This document shows, in pieces, positions 52,166-61,931 of a stretch of DNA of 64,000 nt (its first letter is position 1; each line of letters begins with the position of its first letter). Source of the DNA: Bactericera cockerelli (taxonomy: Eukaryota > Arthropoda > Insecta > Hemiptera > Triozidae); contig CM044961.1 in assembly GCA_024516035.1 (NCBI GenBank), positions 990,020-1,054,019 of the forward strand, in the 5' to 3' direction. Made by a program: the position numbers and the translations under genes. Below the pieces are notes generated by a model. It was not told the origin of the DNA, did no database searches, and saw nothing but the letters and a program-made list of their open reading frames with translations.

Positions 52166-52208
<43 letters not shown>

Positions 52209-52470
52209 GGAAGAAAATGAGAGACAGAAAGAGAGGTAAATTCAGATAGATAAATGACACAAAGAAAGAGAGTAAACAAGATAGCGATAGATAGAGATGG
52301 AGAGAGAGAAAAAGAGAGAGAGAGAGAGAAAACAAGATAGCGACAGATAGAGATGGAGAAAGAGAAAGAGAGAGAGAGAGATAGAAAGAAAGAGAAGGAA
52401 ATAGAGTAAAGGAAGGGAGAGAATCAAACTTAAAAAGATGAAGAAAAAGAGAAGATAATAAGATAGAAAA
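51836..52470. repeat. GA-rich block with ~160-bp higher-order units
   Basis: GGAAATAGAGTTAGACAAAG recurs at about 51679, 51988 and 52146 (and degraded at 52389), and GAGGGAAATGGAGATA(G/A)ATAAA at 51927 and 52063. The array therefore has a longer period than the (GA)n it contains. Confidence 0.85.
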
Positions 52471-52496
52471 TTTGAGAGAGGAGAATAGAAAAAAAT

Positions 52497-52596
52497 TCTG
52501 CAGGTTGGTGGTTCAAGTGCCAAATTGAGCAAAGATTTAGTAAACCGAGTTTGAGTAGTTGTGATATCACGAAAGTGATTAACACAAATATGATGG
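52497..52596 (+). mobile_element. tRNA-derived SINE, family G (5'-truncated)
   Basis: GCAGGTTGGTGGTTCAAGTG (B-box), AGATTTAGTAAACCGAG, GAGTAGTTGTGATATCACG and AAAGTGATTAACACAAATAT. Confidence 0.7.
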
Positions 52597-52660
52597 TTTT
52601 TTTTTAATTTAACCTTAAAAAAATCCCTACCTATTTGTCTCTTTTCTTGAGATCTTTTGT

Positions 52661-52862
52661 GTCCCAAGTAGCTCCGTGGTAAAGGCGTCGGTCTAGTAAT
52701 CCAGAGGTCGCGGGTTCGAAATCCAGCCGGGACATGACATGACATATTATCCTACCATTTGGGGTTTTTACCACATAATAATACGTCTTTGGCTTACTGC
52801 TGGAATAATGGGACCTAATAGTCTTAATCGGGCAGTATAAATAAGTCGATATTATTATTCTC
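52661..52862 (+). mobile_element. tRNA-derived SINE, family E, full length
   Basis: GTAGCTCCGTGGTAAAGGCG, GGTCGCGGGTTCGAAATCC, then ACCACATAATAATACGTCTT, GGCTTACTGCTGGAATAATG, CGGGCAGTATAAATAAGTCG and a (TTA)n tail. Confidence 0.85.
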
Positions 52863-53033
52863 ATTATTATTATTATTAAAATACCCACCTCATCTGGGTA
52901 TAAACCTCAAGTAAGTTGTAAATTCGCAAAGCTGCACGTTTTAGTAAACATATGAGTATTCTAACTTTCTTTAATATTTCACGTGTGCTTCTTGAACAAG
53001 ATATTAGCTTTCATTAAAACCTGAATTTATATA

Positions 53034-53322
53034 CAGGGTGAATCATTTTAGGTTGCTAATATTCTGTTAGAAAACATATGAGTATTCTATGTTTCTTTCA
53101 TATTTCTTAGAACATGAAGTTAAAACTTACCTACTGGCTATCATTTCTTTAAAAACTTACATCGATCCAAGTGACCTCTAGACCTATGGGAAAAACAGGG
53201 ATTTGGCCATAACTCCTTAACGAAGAAAAATGCCCCACTGCAAGTTTCGCTTACATGATAGTCCACGGTGGGCTGAACCTACCTTCAAAATATATGCATC
53301 TCTGTATCCGAGACACCCTGTA
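53034..53322. mobile_element. TIR-type element with CAGGGTG / CACCCTG ends
   Basis: TACAGGGTGAATCATTTTAG on the left and GAGACACCCTGTAAATA on the right, TA on both sides. Beyond the CAGGGTG word the ends are only weakly inverted. CATATGAGTATTCTA occurs both just outside (52951) and inside (53084), so an internal or flanking duplication is present. Confidence 0.5.
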
Positions 53323-53329
53323 AATACTA

Positions 53330-53566
53330 CTAGCGGGCTGTCGCCAGCTTTGCGGGCCGAGGCATGGCCGTGAAAGCAAAAAATCCTTTTTCGCCAATGG
53401 CAGGTGTTGTAGTGGGAATTTCGAAAAATCCCGTCTTATTGCACATCTAGACTATAAGACAAAGCTACCTACCAAATCAGCTCGCTAGGTATTACGGTTT
53501 GGGCTGTAGAGCGATGATAAGTCAGTCAGTCAGTCAGTCAGTGACTTTGACATTTATATATTAAGA
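53330..53566 (-). mobile_element. Short non-autonomous Helitron, 237 bp
   Basis: On the minus strand it begins TCTTAATATATAAATGTCAA and ends GACAGCCCGCTAG. It is preceded by A and followed by T, as Helitrons are. A GACT/CTGA tetranucleotide run (CAGTCAGTCAGTCAGTCA on plus) lies near the 5' end. The 3' ~40 bp match the end at window position 1-38. Confidence 0.75.
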
Positions 53567-53889
53567 TAGGTATGTTATTTAATGTTTACCCTGGTAGGTA
53601 TTCCTGTTATTTTCTTTATCTTATCTGACTTTAAATTCTGAAACACCCCGTATGTATGTTGAATAATTTGTAGGCACTTCTTGGAGCATAGTTTTCAGTC
53701 ACGATTCTTGTGGCTTTCGGAATAATGTAAGCGGGAAAAGTGTAGCACGCTTTCGATATGTAGATATAGAGATTACTTACAATTAAAGGGAATAATTAAA
53801 AGCGAAGTTTGTATAGCAAACTGAAAACGGTATTGTGCGTCTGCTATATTTCTGAATATGCCTTAATCATACGTTTCTATTTGCCTACC
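53567..53889. other. AT-rich stretch
   Basis: CACCCCGTATGTATGTTGAA (53643) is an isolated, degraded CAGGGTG-type end. Nothing else is visible. Confidence 0.35.
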
Positions 53890-54068
53890 TTTTTAAAAGG
53901 TGGTTTTGCCGAAACCGCTTTCGCATTATTTCAGAGTATTTTACCTTTAAACCATGCCATTCCAGAAACGGAAAAACTCGGTCAAAACTTTCCGGTAAGG
54001 CCGGAATTCGAACCCGTGATCTCCGGGTCAGCAATCAATGCTCTTAACCACTGAGCCAAGAAGGTTCG
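53890..54068 (-). mobile_element. tRNA-derived SINE, family F, full length
   Basis: On the minus strand: TTGGCTCAGTGGTTAAGAGC, ATTGATTGCTGACCCGGAGA, B-box CGGGTTCGAATTCCGGCC, TTTTCCGTTTCTGGAATGGC and GCGAAAGCGGTTTCGGC. Confidence 0.8.
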
Positions 54069-54154
54069 CTCAATTTCAGTGGGTAGCGCAGCATTAATGA
54101 AAGCTTCCAATACTTTTTGAATTATTTTACATTATTTTATATACTCTTAATATG

Positions 54155-54322
54155 CCGCCACTGGTCGTTATCCGTACAGTAACTACTCATTTTTCCTCAC
54201 GAGATATGAGTGGATCAGGGACATAATGAGAAAGAAAAAAATTCCACGCAGCTGGAGTTCGAACCCAGGTCAACGCACGTGCAAGCCTAGTTTGCTACAC
54301 CACCCGACCAGGGTGGTCTACT
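54155..54322 (-). mobile_element. tRNA-derived SINE, family C
   Basis: On the minus strand: CCTGGTCGGGTGGTGTAGCA, CTAGGCTTGCACGTGCGTTG, B-box GGGTTCGAACTCC, CCACTCATATCTCGTGAGGA, AAAATGAGTAGTTACTGT and AACGACCAGTGGCGGC. Confidence 0.75.
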
Positions 54323-55164
54323 CGAAAAAATACATAAAAGTTTGTATATTGTTTCAGTCAAAGTACTACCTCAAATGAAAAAAAAAAAAAAAAAAAAATG
54401 TCGAACAGAATCTTGACTCAAAAATTTGAACCTTCACCTCAAAAATATAGCACCTGTGAGGTAAGATACAATTTTCAAATCTCATTACTGCCAGAAGTGG
54501 AAAAGTTATGCGTAAATTTCCACCGCATTATTTCTAAAAAAGAAAGACGAAAAATACTCTGCCAATGACTGACATTTAACTTCCTCGTGATTTACGTCTC
54601 ACACATTTCCAATAAAAAAACACTGCCAATTATGGACACAATACTTCCTCGTGGTTGTTTCATAGTGTATACACGTGGAAATTTTGAGATGTTATACTGA
54701 AATATCCAGTAGAGAATTTGTTAAGGGAGAGTGTCCATCTATCCACGTCTTGCATTAAATCTAATCCTGTTTCATTATTTGGCCCTAAATCACTTGTACC
54801 TATTTTCAAAATTCTCAACCGACTTCATTCAAATATAATAATGTACGTGAGAAGCAAAGCGCTTTTTTATACATTTTTAAATTTGAAAAAAAAAAAAAAA
54901 AAAATATCCAATGTCTACATGGAAGTAAAAAGTTTGAATTTTATATTTTGGTTTTATAAGGATCAGATTTGCATTTTTTGCAATCTAGTTAGAAGGTGCT
55001 CACGGTATTTTTTCATGTAATTTTTATTTATATACAAGATGTATAATATGGTATATAGTTATACCTTTATTATGTAAATATTTATATATACCTGATACAA
55101 ATTTACACAGGAATAAGTATTGCTTATGTATATAAAATTATATCTTTTATTATACAAAAACCTC
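54323..55164. other. AT-rich stretch
   Basis: A-runs at 54378-54398 and 54888-54904. A short duplicated pattern (GTGGAAA(A/T)...CTGCCAAT(G/T)A(C/T)(T/G)GAC(A)...ACTTCCTCGTG, about 54540-54590 and 54610-54655) is present. The plus frame at 54718-55020 is AT-driven, without a known domain. Confidence 0.35.
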
Positions 55165-55525
55165 AGTTTTCTCTCTCCCTCTTCTCTATATCTCGCTCTC
55201 TTTTCTCACTCTTTCTCTTCCTCTCTCTCACTCTTTCTCTCACTATGCATCTCTCTCTCTCTCAGACACACACTCAGAGTGTGTGTCTGAGAGAGAGAGG
55301 AATCTATCTCTCTCTCTCTCTCTCATTATCCCTCACTTCCACTTCTCTTACCCTTTCTTCTTATCTTTTTCTCATTCATCTTCTTTCTTTCCCTCTCTCT
55401 CTCTCTCATTCCCTCACTCTTTCTCTCCCTCTCTTTATCTATCTATTCACCAAAATCTCCCTTTCCATCTCTCTCTCTCACATTCATTCTCTTTCTCTCT
55501 CACACCAAAGCATAGAAATAATGGA
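55165..55525. repeat. CT-rich block with a GA inversion
   Basis: (CT)n is interrupted by the perfect palindrome CACACTCAGAGTGTGTG and GAGAGAGAGA around 55266-55300, where the purine strand switches. The sequence CTCTCTCAGACACACACTC is inverted as GAGTGTGTGTCTGAGAGAG. Confidence 0.85.
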
Positions 55526-55833
55526 TTGAAATTTCCATACCTAATTCTCTTCTATGCTGATGGAGCTGATTTATGCAGATGGAGCTGATTTCAATGAGTC
55601 TCGAGCTGATCAGCTGATATTATGCAGCTCATATCAATCAACTTCTTAGATCAAAGCAAAGAAAATTTTCTATAATTATTGCTATCTATCTCTTTTCTCT
55701 GTCTCTTTTTCTCTCTTTTTCTTTAGCTTCTTCTTTTACTATTTCTATTTTTTTTTGTTTCTTCTACAACTCTCCTGTTTTTTTTTCTCATTCTCTTTCT
55801 CTCTATCTCCCTCCCTATCTCTCTATTTCTTCC
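55526..55833. other. Short mixed stretch
   Basis: TGATGGAGCTGATTT / AGATGGAGCTGATTT direct repeats (55558-55590) and GAGCTGATCAGCTGAT palindromes, then CT-rich sequence. No gene found. Confidence 0.4.
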
Positions 55834-55973
55834 AGCATTCCGGGTCAACCTAGGCTGGGTGAGGTTAATGTGGTTAACAGGATTGTGAGTTTCCTACGAA
55901 TGGAGAGTAACACCCCCGTCGTGTTATGACCATGCATGCTGTTGAAAGCGACGTTAAACCCAAAAAAAAAAAA
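55834..55973 (+). mobile_element. 5S-SINE body and 3' end (5'-truncated)
   Basis: It starts at GCATTCCGGGTCAACC, past the 5S head, and continues AGGCTGGGTGAGGTTAATGT, GAATGGAGAGTAACACCCCC, GAAAGCGACGTTAAACCC and A(12). Without the head the family (5S- or tRNA-headed) is set by the 3' part, which is 5S-SINE type. Confidence 0.8.
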
Positions 55974-56016
55974 CATTAAACCAAAACATGATCCTCTAAT
56001 TACTATTCTAAACACC

Positions 56017-56237
56017 GTGCACTGGCAGTCAAGTGGTTAACGCGCTAGTCTGGTAATTCGAATCCCTTGGTTCGAATCTCACCCAGTGCATGAATTTTTG
56101 CTCATTATTTGAGTTTGTGACCACATAATAATAAGACTCCGAGGGTTCGGTGGTATAAAATGCTTTGAGCATTAACCTTGCCTGGTGGTTACCTCTCACT
56201 GAAGAGTGTTGTTATTATTATTGTTATTATTATTTGA
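56017..56237 (+). mobile_element. tRNA-derived SINE, family D, full length
   Basis: GTGCACTGGCAGTCAAGTGG, TTAACGCGCTAGTCTGGTAA, B-box TTGGTTCGAATCTCACCC, GAATTTTTGCTCATTATTTG, GACCACATAATAATAAGACT, TTTGAGCATTAACCTTGCCT and GGTGGTTACC, then (ATT)n. The segment between the boxes has a small duplication of the AATTCGAATCCC type. Confidence 0.85.
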
Positions 56238-56274
56238 CCTAATGATGATGAACTGACATAACCGCTGGAACAGA

Positions 56275-56362
56275 GTTGTCACCGTGGGCGAGTGAGATTA
56301 GCGCGCTAGGCACGCATGGAGACCTGGGTTTGATCCCCAGCGGGTTGCAGGATTTCCATCCA
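56275..56362 (+). mobile_element. tRNA-derived SINE, family C (head only)
   Basis: GTCACCGTGGGCGAGTGAGA, TTAGCGCGCTAGGCACGCAT, B-box GGGTTTGATCCCC and CAGCGGGTTGCAGGATTT. Confidence 0.7.
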
Positions 56363-56842
56363 CTAAAGAGTAGTATTATTATTATAAACACCCATCTATC
56401 CGCCATTTTGTTCTTCGTAATGGTGAGATTTTGACGACTTCTCTTTTGTTTTACTAATCCTTTAGTTCGCGTCATAAATGTCCTTAATGAATAATAAATT
56501 GACAAATCGAGGGCGGTGATAAACATTGCTACGGCTCTCTCTTTTTCACAGCTGTCCCATTTCGTTCTAATCTCGTCAAAATTACTCATAAACCATGGTA
56601 CAACTTTAATAGCTTTGAAAGTATAGTCTCATGCTGTTGGTATTTCTATAAACATAATTCTGAGGGTAATATTCATAGTTTAAAAAGTTTACATAAGAAC
56701 TTGCTAGATGAGTTGGTTTTTTTTTATTTAATTTTATAGTCTCATAAACACTATCATAGAATTTTTTTTTGCGATGTGCTGTAAGCTGTTTTAAATATAT
56801 ACATATTTTTATTACAACACCAACATGGTGGGAAAACGTAAT
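56363..56842. other. AT-rich stretch
   Basis: The minus frame at 56239-56589 covers SINE sequence and adjacent DNA. No independent gene evidence. Confidence 0.4.
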
Positions 56843-56985
56843 GGGGGTTCGAAAATCGTCTGGGACATGATAAGTTATTATGCCAATTGTGATTTCGACC
56901 ACATAATAATACGTCTTGGGTTACCTGCTGGAATAATTAATTGGACTCATTAGGCAGTATAAAGAAGGCAATATTAAAATATTCT
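56843..56985 (+). mobile_element. tRNA-derived SINE, family E (3' part)
   Basis: GGGGGTTCGAAAATCGTCTG (degraded B-box), CATGATAAGTTATTATGCC, ACCACATAATAATACGTCTT, CCTGCTGGAATAATTAATTGG and AGGCAGTATAAAGAAGGC. Confidence 0.7.
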
Positions 56986-57129
56986 ATAAAATGTCTCTTC
57001 TCTTTTCACACCCGTTTCAGCAACCCAATTATCTATCTGCTCACCCCTGTAAAGATTTCATCCTCTAAATTTTTCACCATCTCCTGTTCTTCATCCCCTG
57101 AAGTATTAACATAAGTTGAAATCTATAGG

Positions 57130-57545
57130 GAGAAAAAAAAAAAAAAAAAAAACTCTCTCCTCCTCCGTCTCTCTCTCCCTCCCTTTCCTTCCTCCTTCTC
57201 CTCCCTCTCTTCCTTTCCTCTCCCTCTCTTTCCTCTTCCCTCTCTCTCTCTATTCACCTCCTCCGCTGTTTCTTCCCTCTCTCCCTAACCAAAACCCTCC
57301 GTATCATCTCCCCTACCCTACAAGCCACTAAACCTCTCAGTATCAACTTCTCCCGTATCACCTACCCCACCAGTATCATCCACTCCCTACACCACTATCA
57401 CCCCCTCCACACCCCCCCCCCCCAGTATCCATCCCACCCCCCCCCCCCCCCCCCCCCGACCTACAAGTAGCAGCCCCCCTAAACAATTCCAGTAGCACCA
57501 CCCCTAACCTCACTATCACCATCCCCCCCTAAAGCTTTCAGGCAC
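57130..57545. repeat. CT/C-rich low-complexity block
   Basis: A(19) at 57132-57150, then (CT)n/(CCT)n, then C-rich repeats with CC(A)CCCC and a C-run of about 18 (57439-57456). A CACTATCACC/AGTATCA(T/A)CC word recurs about every 25-35 bp at 57340-57520. Confidence 0.85.
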
Positions 57546-57694
57546 TTCCGTCACTGTCAATAATCATTAGCCACTGGTGACGTCTGAAGTGTTGCTCGCC
57601 AGACGGGCTGGCACCAGTGACGAGGCTACGACATCAGCGAGCCCAAGTTCTAGCCACCTCGTAGACGTGGCAATTTTTTTTTATATAATAATAG

Positions 57695-57900
57695 TAACAC
57701 TCTTTATTGGAAGGTAACCTCCAGGCGAGGTTAATGGTCAATCATTTTCTACCACCTAACCTTCAGAGTTTTATTATTATGTGGCCAAAAAAGCAAATTA
57801 ATGAGGAAAAATTCATGCACTGGGTGGGATTCGAACCAACGGATCCCTACGCTACCTGGATTACCAGACTATCGCGTTAACCACTTGACTACCAGTACAC
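57695..57900 (-). mobile_element. tRNA-derived SINE, family D, full length
   Basis: On the minus strand: GTGTACTGGTAGTCAAGTGG, GCGATAGTCTGGTAATCCAG, B-box GGTTCGAATCCCACCC, CATGAATTTTTCCTCATTAA and the CTCGCCTGGAGGTTACCTTC end. Confidence 0.85.
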
Positions 57901-57920
57901 TTTTTATATGTTTATGTAGT

Positions 57921-58090
57921 TTGGTTTTCAACTGAATGGTCATATCACGACGGAGGTTTTACCATATTTTAGCTGGAAACTCACAAACGAGCTACTCAAA
58001 TTAATCTCACACCTAGTCTGAGTGGAGCCAGGAATATCCAGTATCACGAGGGTTCGAAATTGAATGGTCACCCATCCAAGTGTTTAGACT
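57921..58090 (-). mobile_element. 5S-SINE, diverged
   Basis: On the minus strand: GAGTCTAAACACTTGGATGG, GTGACCATTCAATTTCG (5S-like TTGGATGGGTGAC), a diverged body, CTCGTTTGTGAGTTTCC and ATATGACCATTCAGTTGAAA. This is an old copy. Confidence 0.65.
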
Positions 58091-58114
58091 CGTAGAGGTG
58101 GAAATTATATAATA

Positions 58115-58325
58115 ACAGTAACACTCTTTAGTGGGAGGTAACCACGAGGCGAGGTTAATGCTCAAAGCATTTTCTACCACGTAACCCTCAGAGTCTTATT
58201 ATTATGTGGTCACAAACTCAAATTAATGAGGAAAAATTCATTCACTGGGTTGGATTCGGACCAATGGATCCCTACGCTACCTGGATTACCAGACTAGCGC
58301 GTTAACCACTTGACTACCAGTGCAC
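58115..58325 (-). mobile_element. tRNA-derived SINE, family D, full length
   Basis: On the minus strand: GTGCACTGGTAGTCAAGTGG, TTAACGCGCTAGTCTGGTAA, a B-box with one change (GGTCCGAATCC), TGAATTTTTCCTCATTAATT, GACCACATAATAATAAGACT and the TCGCCTCGTGGTTACC end. Confidence 0.85.
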
Positions 58326-59017
58326 CACCGTAATATTTGTATTAGGTATCTATGTCTATTTCACGGACAGAACTCTCTGTTCATAAATACGGCTGTGAAA
58401 GTACATGAAAAGAGCCTAGATATTAGTCCAAGGTGTCCATATAATCCTCTCACCACCGTGATATAGGTAGGTATCTGTGTCTATTTCACCACAGACACGG
58501 CATTATTATCACACCTCACCGCCACTGAAATTTGATATTCCCACCTCTCTGTTTTTGTCACGCTTTCGGCGTGAAGTATTGACAATTTATCCTCCTGCGG
58601 TTATTTCCAGAATGCCAAGTGTGAATACACAATTACACACACAGCCATATACGGCTGTATATTATAGTGGATATTATATTATGTGTGGCAAATAAACGAG
58701 CCGTATATTTACGTCGAATAAAAGGCCGTAGAATGGCTGGGTTGTGCATCAGTTTGCTGTTTTTTTATATCACTCGAGAATGGCTTGTTGTGGTGACTTT
58801 TATTTGCGAACCGTTTCAGACAGTATTGTATGAAAGGGTTACAGGATTTACATTGTTACGGTTAAATATAGTTATTTATTTTAGTACAATACAATAGGTA
58901 CCTTGTTTATTCTGCGAGAATGAGACTAAAGAGTCCCTTTACTCTCACAGTCGAAACAAAGTCTCATTTATTTTAGATTGAGTAGGGCCGGGAAAAGGGA
59001 GATCACTGAGCTAATCG
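58326..59017. other. Unassigned stretch
   Basis: ATCCTCTCACCACCGTGATA (58443) follows a weak repeat of CACCGTAATATTTGTATTAGGTATC (58325), with TATTTCAC(C/G) nearby. Two overlapping plus frames at 58477-58897 have ordinary amino-acid mix but no family I recognise and no convincing splice sites. Confidence 0.35.
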
Positions 59018-59318
59018 AGCGCGCGATTAACTCAGTGGTTAAGCACTCGCTTGCCATGCGGAAAGTCCTAGGGTTCGATCCCCCGTGCCGACAAAAATTT
59101 GTATCCTTAATTTGGTTACAATTGTTTGTAAGGGATACCTTCCGGTGCGCTCGTGTTGACCCGGCACCTAATTGGGACGTATTGTGTCGCTCCTCGCACA
59201 TCAGAGGGGAGGCATACTACGAGATGGATAGGCTACAACACAGACCACAAGCATCTACAGAAGCTCCTGTTTTATGGCTACGAAATAAAAACGGCTGTGA
59301 AACACTCATCTTTAAAAA
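59018..59318 (+). mobile_element. tRNA-derived SINE, family H, full length
   Basis: CGCGATTAACTCAGTGGTTA, GCTTGCCATGCGGAAAGTCC, B-box GGGTTCGATCCCC, TTCCGGTGCGCTCGTGTTGA, ACGTATTGTGTCGCTCCTCG, CATCAGAGGGGAGGCATACT, GCTACAACACAGACCACAAG and GGCTGTGAAACACTCATCTT. From 59170 on it is duplicated exactly at 62172. Confidence 0.85.
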
Positions 59319-59321
59319 AAT

Positions 59322-59366
59322 GTAGCCATGAAACAGCAGCTACTGACGACGCCTGTGGTCTATATC
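59322..59366 (-). mobile_element. Inverted family H fragment
   Basis: TAGCCATGAAACAGCAGCTA and CTGACGACGCCTGTGGTCTA are the inverse of the family H segment ACCACAAGCATCTACAGAAGC...TTTTATGGCTA. It sits between the forward copy and the palindromic element. Confidence 0.6.
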
Positions 59367-59368
59367 TA

Positions 59369-60238
59369 CAGGGTGGGGCAAAAGTCTGGAAACCCCTGAA
59401 TTACTTTCGAATGGCTTCTTCGGTAAAATAAAAGTTTTGTAAGGTAAACCGGGCTAATAAGACCTTCTTTTAGAGTCTGGTCGATTTTTGTTACCGGCCC
59501 CCATGTCGGGGCCAGGGGGGCCAACTTCATTTTTTTAAATACGAACCCCCACCTTGCGATACATTTTTGGAAAGGTCTTTAAATTTAATAAGAAATACAT
59601 TGGTGCAAATTTTATTTTTCTAATATTAACTGTTTGCAAATGACGTCCAACTTTGTGTATGCAGTAAAGTCTGGAAACCCCTGAATATCTTTTTAAAGGG
59701 CTTTCTCAGTTAATTTAAAATTGTGCACGGTAAGTCGGGGTAATTAGACCTTTCCAAAAATGTATCGCAAGGTGGGGTTTCGTATTTAAAAAAAATGAAG
59801 TTGACCTCCCTGGCCCCGACATGGGGGCCAGTAAAAAAAAATCGGTCCAATTCTAATATAAGGTCTAATTACCAAGGATTACCGTACACAATTTTAAATT
59901 TACTGAGAAAGTCCTTTCGAAAGATATTCAGGGGTTTCCAGACTTTACTGCATACACAAAGTTGGACGCCATTTGCAAACAAATAATATTTAAAAAATAA
60001 AATTTGCACCAATGTATTTCTTATTTAAATACCTTTCCAAAAATGTATCGCATGGTGGGTGTTCGTATATAAAAAAATGAAGTTTACTCCTTTGGCCCCG
60101 ACATGGGGGCCGGTAACAAAAATCGACCCCCCTCTAAAAGAAGGTCTTATTAGCCCGGTTTACCGTACAAAATTTCAAGTTTACCGAAGAAATCATTCGA
60201 AAGTTATTCAGGGGTTTCCAGACTTTTGCCCCACCCTG
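59369..60238. mobile_element. Palindromic element built of four modules, 870 bp
   Basis: The left end CAGGGTGGGGCAAAAGTCTG is the exact inverse of the right end, and both are flanked by TA. The whole element folds back: AACCCCTGAATTACTTTCGA... reappears inverted as TCGAAAGTTATTCAGGGGTT. Within each arm the module GGCCCCCATGTCGGGGCC...TGCGATACATTTTTGGAAAGG occurs twice (about 59498-59578 and, inverted, 59743-59833, 60037-60117 region). An inner CAGTAAAGTCTGGAAACCCC resembles the terminal sequence. Non-coding. Confidence 0.8.
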
Positions 60239-60252
60239 TATATGATTGTATA

Positions 60253-60310
60253 TTATAGCTTGTCCATCTCGTAGTGTGCCTCCCTTCTGATGGACGAGAA
60301 GTGACACAGT
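60253..60310 (-). mobile_element. Family H fragment, inverted
   Basis: GCTTGTCCATCTCGTAGTGT, GCCTCCCTTCTGATGGACGA and GAAGTGACACAGTAC are the inverse of the mid-body of family H. Confidence 0.6.
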
Positions 60311-60477
60311 ACTTTTTGTCTCTTATATCAGGTTTCTCTTATAAAGTTATTTTATTTTTTCTTTATGGAGAGGTTTATTTGACCTGGAATTTTTTCTCAT
60401 ATATATCCAGGTTGCACAGTAAATTCAAAATAAGTAAGTCTTGGAAATTGTATTGTATAAGATATACATAAAATAAT

Positions 60478-60673
60478 CTGGCTGGGGAACTATAAACAGG
60501 GACTAGACCAGCAGTCTCGCTGGAAGACTATAAACATCGAGTAGACCAGCATTGGCTTGGTTCTGGGGGCCCTTGTCAATTATTAGCCTCCTTGTAAAGA
60601 CAGTGGTAGAACTGCTGAGTCATTCCTCTTCTCTCTGGCTACCATCGTTCACGATGACGCCATCCCATGATGT
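60478..60673 (+). repeat. Unclassified dispersed repeat U, copy 2
   Basis: CTGGCTGGGGAACTATAAAC, GACCAGCAGTCTCGCTGG, GCTTGGTTCTGGGGGCCCTT, CTCCTTGTAAAGACAGTGGT and ACCATCGTTCACGATGACGC, in the same order as 19617-19820 with about 85-90% identity by eye. Confidence 0.65.
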
Positions 60674-61592
60674 TGATGATGATACATAAAAGCTGTTCTC
60701 ATATTACGTATATTATATGCATAAGGGTACATGATATTCTTTCCTATTAACTTCATGGATTGTGTGTTTCACGGCTATTTTTTCTTCAACTTATTCGTTT
60801 CGTACATGGAAAAAATTCACAACTTGGAGTCTATTCAAAACGAGAACGAATCCCTTCGATTCCCGACCTTCCTACCATTATCTTGATTGCAAAATGCTTT
60901 ATTATTATTGTGAATGCTCCTTTTTTTTAGATTCCACCATTAAGCTGAAAGGAGGCAAACATCCTTTTCAGGGATGTTTATATTTTTTTTTTTACTTTTT
61001 AAAATGCTAGAAACAAATTTATCTCGTTGGCCTGTTTTTTGTTTCCTTTGCTCTGGAAAATTTGCAGGGCTCCACGATTTGTGAAGGCGAGGTTTTAGAA
61101 ATGCTTGCGAAAGAAAATCGTTAAAAGAAAAGGTAGGTATGACTGAAAAGGTAATTTTAAGTACCATTTTTCGTCCCTTTTAGTGTTTTTTTCAGAAATT
61201 TAATTGGTAGGCCTATTTTTTTCAGTAAAAACATTTTGAATTAGACATTGCAAACATCAAAACTAAAACACTAAAACACTAGAATTAAAGCCTTCCATGT
61301 ACGTCAGAGAAAGAGAAACCAATGTTTTATTTATTAAGTAACAATAAAACAAAGATGCTGTCAGCATTTTTTCTGATTGCCAAATTACACAGCATACCAA
61401 TCAGTAAAATACATTTTTTTTTCATTGATACATTTTTTCTCTTATATCCAGGTTTCTCTTATGTCCTGAAAAGTTTGCATAAGCTTAGGAGATAATACTT
61501 ATTAAGAAATAGTATTATTTATTATTGTACAAATGAAAAGAACCATAATTATTAATCAATTCGATTCTTATACGTCGTCATAATGAATTGAA
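60674..61592. other. AT-rich stretch with pogo-like fragment
   Basis: CTCTTATATCCAGGTTTCTC (61439) repeats the pogo-like MITE interior of 30555-30706. No genes found. Confidence 0.4.
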
Positions 61593-61637
61593 AGACCATG
61601 CAGTTGAAAGCGACTTTAACCCCCCCCCAAAAAAAAC
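61593..61637 (+). mobile_element. 5S-SINE 3' end fragment
   Basis: GACCATGCAGTTGAAAGCGA then CTTTAACCCCCCCCC and an A-run, i.e. the final ~30 bp of the 5S-SINE. Confidence 0.65.
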
Positions 61638-61650
61638 ATTTCTTGTATTT

Positions 61651-61931
61651 TGACCTAAATGTGAAGTATTGTGTCACTTCTCGCCTATCAGTGGGGAGGC
61701 ATACTACGGGATGGGCAGGCTACAACACAGACCACAAGCGTCTACAATAGCTCCTGTTTCATGGCTACGAAATGAAAAAGGCTGTGAAACACTCATATTT
61801 TTTTTTTAATTACTAACTGTCAAAACAATCGCTTCATAATTTAATCAATGCTTAAGTCAATGGTTAAATTTTAATAGTATTTGTAGCTCCTGTTTCATTA
61901 CTTTGAAATAAAAAGGCTGGTAACACTCATA
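61651..61931 (+). mobile_element. SINE family H, 3' part, plus a second short tail fragment
   Basis: CCTAAATGTGAAGTATTGTG, CTTCTCGCCTATCAGTGGGG, GGCTACAACACAGACCACAA and AAAGGCTGTGAAACACTCAT (to 61803). After an AT-rich gap, GTAGCTCCTGTTTCATTACT and AAATAAAAAGGCTGGTAACA (61879-61931) repeat the same 3' end. Confidence 0.7.

Noticed and set aside
58477..58897. Two overlapping plus-strand frames as a host gene
   Set aside because: Composition is ordinary, but there is no recognisable domain, no clear splice sites, and the first overlaps a weak repeat.
59153..59431. 92-codon frame repeated identically at 62104-62433 as a duplicated gene
   Set aside because: Both lie across a SINE and the palindrome end inside the exact 464-bp duplication; no coding signature.
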